In this document: piece after piece, positions 22,301 to 25,737 of the stretch | Numbering within the stretch: position 1 is the first letter of the stretch | How the letters are laid out: each line of letters opens with the position of its first letter | The notes under the pieces: model-generated | Databases searched by the model: none | What the model was told of the DNA's origin: nothing | What the model saw: only the letters and a program-made list of their open reading frames with translations | Program-made: the position numbers and the translations under genes | Assembly: GCF_001039355.2 (NCBI RefSeq) | Contig: NW_019775862.1 | Location: 29,467-55,203 of the forward strand | DNA from: Lingula anatina | Lineage: Eukaryota > Brachiopoda > Lingulata > Lingulida > Lingulidae | DNA length: 25,737 nucleotides | Direction of reading: 5' to 3'

Positions 22301-25300
22301 ACTTACTGTGGATCAATCTATCTCTGAGGGGGTTTCTCGCTAAATGGGTAATCAATTATCGTTTAGCAGCTTCAGTGGGCATGGATCGATCCTGTTAGAT
22401 CGATATAGGTATGTGGAACCCAGTCTTAAATACCCTCTAGCAGCTTCAGTAGGCGTGACAGACATCTAAGCCGCTTAAGTTGATTGCAATTTAACGAGAA
22501 CCCCTCAGAGATAGCTTCACAGTTAGCACGAAAGGGTCTGGGAATGGTCCCTATGACTGCAGTAACAATCTTAAGTAACGTTTATATAACGACTGAACTA
22601 ATGAAGACTAATGATGGACACACAATGCACACTAATTACTGGTATATTAAATGAACCTTTAGCGAGCGCAAAGCAATGTCGTAAGTACACCTTGTGTAGA
22701 AATATTTCGCCCAGTGGATGCCATATTAGTATCAAATTGGTAGCCCACATCTTACAGGAACAAAAAGATAATTTATTTAAAAAAAAAAGAAAAACAATTC
22801 TACGTTAAAGTACTGTTTTCAAAAGTGTTGCATTTGAGTCCCACCTAAGCCACGAAATTCAAGGAAAAAAGGGATAATTGACTAAAGTGACAGAGCCCCT
22901 ATAAACTGCGCATATTGAACTACAGCACACAGGGAACACACACAGGGTAGTAATAGAAACACTATAGACTAATGCGTTAATAGAGACAACAAAAGAGTTT
23001 TATATTTCATAAGGAATCACGCACTTTCCCCGATTCCATCCTTGCCCTTGCTATCCAAACACAAAAATGTACTGTTTTGGTCTGAGGTTTATGAGCGAAA
23101 CACCTCCCCTTACCCTCGGTCCACAACATTTTACAAAATAATGATTTTTTTTTAAAATTACTTACCGTCGCCGTATTCAGCCTGAAGTAACCGGAAGAAT
23201 TCTACGAAGGACTTTCCCCAAATTGGCGTCTGGAGATTATTACACGAGCCGTCGATTGTCCTGTAAACGGCGTAGGGATCACATTGCGGGGCAAACTTGT
23301 AACACGGCTGGATCTTATCGCTGATTGGTTCCGTGCCTTCAAAGGTTCTGTCGGGCACGGTGAATATCATACCAGGCTCATACACTTGCCGATACCTAAG
23401 CATAAAAAGATGATAGTCATGATTCCTATATGACGATTTCACGACATTTAATATATTTGATTATTTTACTTCATTACTTGAACTAATATTTGTACATTGG
23501 GCCATTTTCTCTAAATAATACAATGGGTATTGAACCTAAATCAACTTCACCTACATGACCCTGCCACCTACCCTCATCCACTTAAAATTATCTTCACTTT
23601 TGTGGATTAAAATAATATTGTTTAGGAAAGTGAACTTCAGAGTATCTTTATAAAAATGTCGAAAGGTCAAAGCAAAATAAAATTAAAAAAAAAAACAAAC
23701 AAATAACTATATTACATAGTCACGTACATGTAATTTGATGCCCGCCATTTGATGGACAGCGGACAAATATCAGATGATATTAACCTCCCAGCCGGTGAAC
23801 TTAGGTTTGGATTTTATTTATGAAAAAAAGACTCAGCATTTTGGGGGGATCAAGTCAGGGTCCTCTGACTTCCCACTTCACACCAGGCTTTTAAGGCCAC
23901 CACGCTCATACCAATGGCGTACAAATCCATTTACTAAGCCAATTCAGGCAGTTAGAAATTAAAAATAATTACATATTTAATTGGTATCATAACAAATTGT
24001 TGGTTCTTCTTTGTATTGACGTGCACGTTAAGTTGTCACTAGTGTACGCCTGGTCGCGACATAACGTAACAATTGGGGAGTGTATTTTTCAAAATGTAAC
24101 AAAACAATTATAGTTCGCGTTCGGCGTCGGTCATTTATCCCAACTGCTAGTCAATAATTTGTCAAGTTGACCTGACCTTAAGTCTAAAATAATAATAATA
24201 ATAAAATCGTGGGTCTACCACCGTTGTTACCATCATGGGTGCGATATGATTATATACTGGTCTATAGAAGTGATTGTCCTTCTTAAACTACCGAGTCGTT
24301 TCACTTTTTTATCTTTTACCTTTTTAAAAGTTCTCCGAATATTCCCGTCTGGAGCTGACCAGTGAAATCGATGAATTTCGTGAAGACGCTGCCACCCTTC
24401 ATGTTCTCAGCTATGACATCGAAGCCAAATAGGAATCTTCTCGCCTCAGCTGGTTGCAAATGTTGATGGAAAGAAATGTATAAATTGCTTTTATTTCGTT
24501 ATTACGATAAAGGAATTTAGACGCGTTTCAGTGTATGCGTTGGTTTAGATGCACGAAACTAGGAATAATTTTCTAGGCACTTGTTTCATACAAGGCTACA
24601 AAATTTTAATTGGCGCCATTCATAATTTGTCTATAATCAAAGCCCGATAGCATACATTATGCACAAATAAATATCTTAATTTTAGCGTTCTAAAACTTGG
24701 GGGACATAAATTTCGTATTTAACCACACGCTTAATAAACTCTTCGAATGTAAAATGTTTTAATTCATTGCCAAAAAGTCTGAGACATGGAAGCTTAATAT
24801 ATGAAAAAACAATAAGTAAGTAAAATAAATGAATAAAGAGGTAAGAAAAATCAGAAAAACAACAGAAACTGAACGTTACGTTTAAAAAATATGAGTTTGA
24901 GACGCACCTGGTGATCTTAATGCAAATGCCAACTCGGATTCATAGATCTCGCGCACTGCACGCGCGGCACGTGAGTAGTCGTCGAAAAGACTCGGATTGA
25001 CGTCAATCTGATAAACTGAAAAGAAGAAAATGTTTAAAAGGAAAGACAGTCCCGATGATTAGTCTCTGAAATATCACATTCGTATCGACGTAATTTAAAT
25101 TTTCTCGTAAACAATTTTGAAAATTAAAAAAAAAGTGTAGAGCATTCAGAAAATTAACGAAAAAGAGAAAACGCGGTATTACCCTGAAATGTTCCGCATG
25201 ACTGCATAAAACATAGAAAAAAAGAAAACTCACATTTACTTTGGCTTATGGTGCCGTGGAGAAAGAAAGCCAATACAAATGCGATCCCACCAGCTGAATT

Positions 25301-25303
25301 CAT
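9718..25303 (-). CDS. Secreted animal haem peroxidase (myeloperoxidase/peroxinectin superfamily)
   Basis: A multi-exon gene; the enzyme class oxidises halides or phenolics with H2O2, outside the cell or in vesicles. The exon chain from 25303 begins with a signal peptide ([20 protein letters not shown]). Counting one copy of the duplicated exons, approximate landmarks are [10 protein letters not shown] 147-156, GQFLDHD with haem-ester Asp226, distal His227 and Ca-ligand Asp228, Ca loop T311-A-Y-L-D-Q-S317, Arg379 and haem-ester Glu382 in RLNEQ, REHNR, and proximal His483 in [19 protein letters not shown] and a C-terminal VHCSQL..IDLNLW follow. The residue aligned with the myeloperoxidase sulfonium Met is Gln383, as in most relatives. 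The assembled part is about 686 residues; roughly 70 more, with the proximal Asn, are missing. Orthology to a named gene cannot be settled. Confidence 0.9.
10010..10042 (+). repeat. (AG)n microsatellite in the last peroxidase intron
   Basis: About 16 uninterrupted AG units in the intron 9845-10128, which holds nothing else recognisable. Confidence 0.95.
10129..10416 (-). CDS. Peroxidase exon 13
   Basis: 288 nt, phase 2 in and out. Acceptor TCTTCTTCAG; donor CCAAG|GTTTGT. It encodes [53 protein letters not shown] and [13 protein letters not shown], the classic C-terminal core of animal haem peroxidases. Confidence 0.93.
10480..10588 (+). repeat. (CA)n and (ATT)n microsatellites
   Basis: AC repeats at 10480-10515 and ATT repeats at about 10545-10588, followed by short CAA and AAT runs near 10601-10629. 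They fill most of the intron between exons 12 and 13. Confidence 0.95.
10786..10909 (-). CDS. Peroxidase exon 12 (GYN.WR.LCG)
   Basis: 124 nt, phase 1 in and 2 out, between CTTTTTTTTTTCAG and TACAA|GTAGGT. It encodes [20 protein letters not shown] to AKLKKLY. In the family this directly follows the N.QR.RDHG segment, which is why one exon (number 11) is inferred to be missing upstream. Confidence 0.88.
10910..11502 (-). other. Intron sequence left of the Tc1 fossil
   Basis: Contains a (CTAT)n stretch near 10985 and a poly(A) run near 11185. Reading the minus strand gives no peroxidase motif, so exon 11 is not here. Confidence 0.5.
11503..12326 (+). pseudogene. Fossil Tc1/mariner transposase (intronic, opposite strand to the peroxidase)
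   Basis: The C-terminal half is recognisable in shifted frames. 11892-11999 gives [20 protein letters not shown] (family: ESRF.LYRSDGR.RVYRRPGE), and about 12033-12090 gives [18 protein letters not shown]. Around 12170-12241 [19 protein letters not shown] matches the DNARPHRARLVQDFL region, and 12239-12301 gives [17 protein letters not shown] (family: PWPA.SPDLNPIE..W). All three catalytic DDE positions are changed (Asp to Ala, Asp to Glu, Glu to Asp), and stops and frameshifts are present. The upstream part (11503-11880) is assigned by position only. The 3' end runs into the N gap. Confidence 0.75.
12327..12560. other. Assembly gap (234 N)
   Basis: A run of N between the Tc1 fossil and the MITE-related sequence. 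It is the most likely place for the missing peroxidase exon 11, which would need about 200 nt, phase 0 in and phase 1 out. Confidence 0.98.
12621..12686 (+). repeat. Relative of the MITE-like arm plus a 10-bp hairpin
   Basis: CTGACTGCAATTTAGCGTG followed by AACCCCC.AGGGAGTTAG resembles the right arm of the element at 19564-19600. It is followed by a perfect inverted repeat, TCGATCTAAA (12659-12668) and TTTAGATCGA (12677-12686), with an 8-nt loop. It may be an end of the same family. Confidence 0.45.
12718..12857 (-). CDS. Peroxidase exon 10 (proximal histidine)
   Basis: 140 nt, phase 1 in and 0 out. Acceptor TATTTCAG; consensus donor ACA|GTAAGT. It encodes [20 protein letters not shown] followed by GHSTVP. 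The His of FRFGHS is the proximal haem ligand. The next expected exon is not in the assembled sequence. Confidence 0.9.
12858..13246 (-). other. Peroxidase intron 9
   Basis: No repeat or exon recognised; AT-rich with a short CT-rich stretch near 13050. Confidence 0.5.
13247..13501 (-). CDS. Peroxidase exon 9 (catalytic Arg and haem-linking Glu)
   Basis: 255 nt, phase 1 in and out. Acceptor (TTTA)nCAG; donor CACTG|GTGAGT. It encodes [40 protein letters not shown] and [20 protein letters not shown] followed by YLPIIIG. The Arg and Glu of R-x-x-E match myeloperoxidase R239 and E242. It is the most family-diagnostic exon in the window. Confidence 0.95.
13757..14080 (+). repeat. Dispersed repeat family 1, copy b (intronic)
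   Basis: The second copy of the family at 4240-4560, located in a peroxidase intron. The clearest block runs from about 13885 to 13975 (GGTCCACGTGGTCCGATG through GATTGCAATAACCGCCG... by comparison). Similarity continues on both sides with many substitutions. Confidence 0.6.
14268..14387 (-). CDS. Peroxidase exon 8
   Basis: 120 nt, phase 1 in and out. Acceptor TTTTGAAG; donor TTGCAG|GTGAGG. It encodes [20 protein letters not shown] through [14 protein letters not shown], the LLP...CF.AGD segment of the family. A long (AT)n tract lies about 20 nt upstream of the acceptor. Confidence 0.88.
14388..14797 (-). other. Peroxidase intron 7 with (AT)n tract
   Basis: An (AT)n microsatellite at 14408-14461, then four irregularly spaced copies of a CATATTCAAATTAC-like motif (near 14482, 14540, 14588 and 14619). 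Confidence 0.6.
14798..14899 (-). CDS. Peroxidase exon 7 (REQ.N and Ca-binding loop)
   Basis: 102 nt, phase 1 in and out. Acceptor CTTTCTTCCAAG; donor CCAA|GTGGGT, chosen because it keeps phase 1 with the next exon. It encodes [20 protein letters not shown], with the T-x-Y-x-D-x-S calcium loop and the VYG motif. This exon is masked in + strand open frames by antisense reading. Confidence 0.9.
14900..15361 (-). other. Peroxidase intron 6
   Basis: Contains the C-T-G homopolymer hairpin at 15074-15111 and an (AAT)n microsatellite at 15289-15323. No exon seen. Confidence 0.6.
15074..15111. repeat. Homopolymer hairpin: CCTC12 - T10 - G10AGG
   Basis: CCT and 12 C, then 10 T, then 10 G, A and a run of G. 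The C and G arms can pair over about 13 bp with the T run as loop; the G run continues to 15115. Confidence 0.85.
15362..15541 (-). CDS. Peroxidase exon 6
   Basis: 180 nt, phase 1 in and out, between CTATCTGTTTCAG and TTTG|GTAAAC. It encodes [20 protein letters not shown], then [12 protein letters not shown] and AGCTFG. This Cys-rich C..C...C.PI...P pattern with FVRS is characteristic of the superfamily. Potential N-glycosylation sites are NGT, NDS and NVT. Confidence 0.9.
15542..16086 (-). other. Peroxidase intron 5
   Basis: No recognisable repeat or exon beyond short T runs near 15670 and 15755. Confidence 0.5.
16087..16272 (-). CDS. Peroxidase exon 5 (distal histidine)
   Basis: 186 nt, phase 1 in and out. 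It encodes [17 protein letters not shown] and then [15 protein letters not shown]. The LDHD motif carries the haem-linking Asp, the distal catalytic His and the Ca-ligand Asp of the family. The acceptor GCCAG is preceded by a (TTA)n microsatellite; the donor is CTAG|GTGAGT. Confidence 0.9.
18074..18229 (+). repeat. Two-unit tandem repeat (~79 bp)
   Basis: Units 18074-18152 and 18153-18229 share GCTTG.AGTG.CATG, CCGCCTAGTCA/CTGCCTAGTCA and TTGTGCCCGGTT.AGGTATT, with substitutions throughout. A diverged local duplication inside an intron. Confidence 0.75.
19361..19635. repeat. Inverted-repeat element, MITE-like (D2 copy 1)
   Basis: Two arms, 19361-19439 and 19564-19635, are reverse complements with mismatches. 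Shared blocks are ATTCCCAGACCCT, ACTGTG, ATCTCTGAGGGG and TTCTCGCTAAAT. The ~124-nt centre contains GATCGATC-type palindromes. There is no coding capacity, and target-site duplications were not identified. Confidence 0.65.
20247..20476 (-). CDS. Peroxidase exon 4, proximal duplicate copy
   Basis: Same 230-nt exon as 23166-23395, with the [10 protein letters not shown] motif. It is the copy nearest to exon 5, and its phase-1 donor fits exon 5 at 16272. Confidence 0.85.
21486..21615 (-). CDS. Peroxidase exon 3, proximal duplicate copy
   Basis: Same 130-nt exon and same splice sites as 24320-24449. Either a true exon duplication or the second allele of the same exon in an unmerged assembly. Confidence 0.7.
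22277..22551. repeat. Inverted-repeat element, MITE-like (D2 copy 2)
   Basis: Same element carried in the second D2 copy; arms at about 22277-22355 and 22480-22551. It is present because of the duplication, not an independent insertion. Confidence 0.65.
23166..23395 (-). CDS. Peroxidase exon 4, distal duplicate copy
   Basis: 230 nt, phase 2 in and 1 out. Acceptor TTATGCTTAG; donor GACG|GTAAGT. It encodes [15 protein letters not shown] and [18 protein letters not shown], the entry motif of the peroxidase domain, and ends [10 protein letters not shown]. The exon is identical by eye to 20247-20476. Confidence 0.85.
24320..24449 (-). CDS. Peroxidase exon 3, distal duplicate copy (nearest to exon 2)
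   Basis: 130 nt, phase 1 in and 2 out. Acceptor CAACCAG; donor AAAAAG|GTAAAAG. It encodes [19 protein letters not shown] through [15 protein letters not shown]. The exon is identical by eye to 21486-21615. Confidence 0.75.
24908..25015 (-). CDS. Peroxidase exon 2
   Basis: 108 nt, phase 1 in and out, between TTCTTTTCAG (AG 25017-25016) and CCAG|GTGCGT. It encodes [16 protein letters not shown], then [20 protein letters not shown], a helical N-terminal segment without a recognised domain. It is supported by splice sites and by frame continuity with exons 1 and 3. Confidence 0.75.
25234..25303 (-). CDS. Peroxidase exon 1 (start codon and signal peptide)
   Basis: 70 nt, ending phase 1 at donor AAAT|GTGAGT (GT 25233-25232). 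The start at 25303 was chosen because it opens directly on a hydrophobic signal peptide. An upstream in-frame ATG at about 25396 would bury the signal behind a charged stretch. Confidence 0.75.
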
Positions 25304-25737
25304 GGCGAGAAGGACTATCTGAGCAGCACTGGTCTCTCCTTTTGGGTAACGCTGCAATTGCCGCCAATGAAAACGTCTCTGACTTTTATGGCACACCTTT
25401 CGCCGCGTTCAGGTCAAATGCCAAGCATCCGCCTTTGGTTCCCACCATCCACTGCGCTGACCCAAGGGTGAAAACGCTGGAGGGGGGCCAGGCTGGGTCC
25501 TCGTTTGAAAGTAATTTCAGCACTGGCTGACCCAGGAGAAGTGTCTGTATGCGTGTGTGTGTGCGCGCGCTCACACGTGTCTGTGTGGGTGGGGAAGAAA
25601 TAAAAATTAAGCCAAGTCCAGGTGTCTGCGTTTGTTCTGGACCTGACCAAACGTCGTGAAACAAGTTTAAGTTCATCACCGCCAAATAAAGCAATGGTTC
25701 TATTACGATTACAGATGGAATGCTGCAATATGAACTG
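25304..25737 (-). promoter_or_regulatory. Upstream region of the peroxidase gene
   Basis: 5' UTR and putative promoter side. No convincing TATA box or initiator was found. It contains an alternating purine-pyrimidine stretch (about 25547-25586, GTGTGTGTGCGCGCGC core). The overlapping short open frames here have no domain and are treated as chance. Confidence 0.3.

Larger units (their letters stand above)
21866..24553 (+). repeat. Tandem duplication D2, copy 2
   Basis: Second copy of 18950-21718. It is separated from the N at 21721 by 144 bases of sequence not seen in copy 1 or elsewhere in the window. It lacks the 79 nt present at 21045-21123. Confidence 0.92.

Noticed and set aside
25386-25728. 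Two overlapping minus-strand frames of about 100 codons upstream of the peroxidase
   Set aside because: No domain or signal peptide; they run through simple-sequence GT/CA stretches.

Overview
This window is metazoan nuclear DNA, probably from a marine invertebrate (mollusc or amphioxus-like; the lineage cannot be fixed from the sequence). It is AT-rich, full of (AAT)n, (TA)n, (TTTA)n and other microsatellites, and its coding exons are short, separated by GT-AG introns and recognisable only when joined across introns. No complete single-exon gene was found. Both genes lie on the minus strand, so they read from right to left.

Right and centre (25303 down to 9718): a secreted animal haem peroxidase of the myeloperoxidase/peroxinectin superfamily. 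It was rebuilt as 13 distinct exons whose phases fit at every junction that is present. They carry a signal peptide, a [10 protein letters not shown] motif, the distal-His GQFLDHD motif, the Ca-binding loop TAYLDQS, REQTN, RLNEQ...REHNR, the proximal-His FRFGHS motif, GYNSWRELC and the C-terminal VHCSQL...LW motif. One exon, expected to encode the proximal Asn segment (NxQRxRDH in the family), is absent from the assembled bases. It is expected between 12718 and 10909, where there is a 234-base run of N and a fossil Tc1/mariner transposase.

Two large tandem duplications stand out, each with a single ambiguous base N at or near its junction. One (18950-21718 and 21866-24553) repeats two peroxidase exons that together total 360 nt and are phase 1 at both ends, so the repeat would be frame-neutral if real. 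The other (about 4597-6943 and 6945-9270) is intergenic. The N positions and the allele-like differences suggest unmerged haplotypes, at least for the intergenic pair, but a real exon duplication is not excluded.

Left (3865 down to 83, running off the window): the 5' part of a secreted protein with a signal peptide, a PAN/apple-like Cys-rich domain and the start of a C-type lectin domain. A TATA-like box lies just upstream. A secreted lectin and a secreted peroxidase side by side would suit extracellular defence or matrix functions, but this is inference from adjacency.

The rest is intron and intergenic sequence with microsatellites, a large inverted-repeat (MITE-like) element, two families of old dispersed repeats, a short tandem repeat and some structure-prone C/G tracts.
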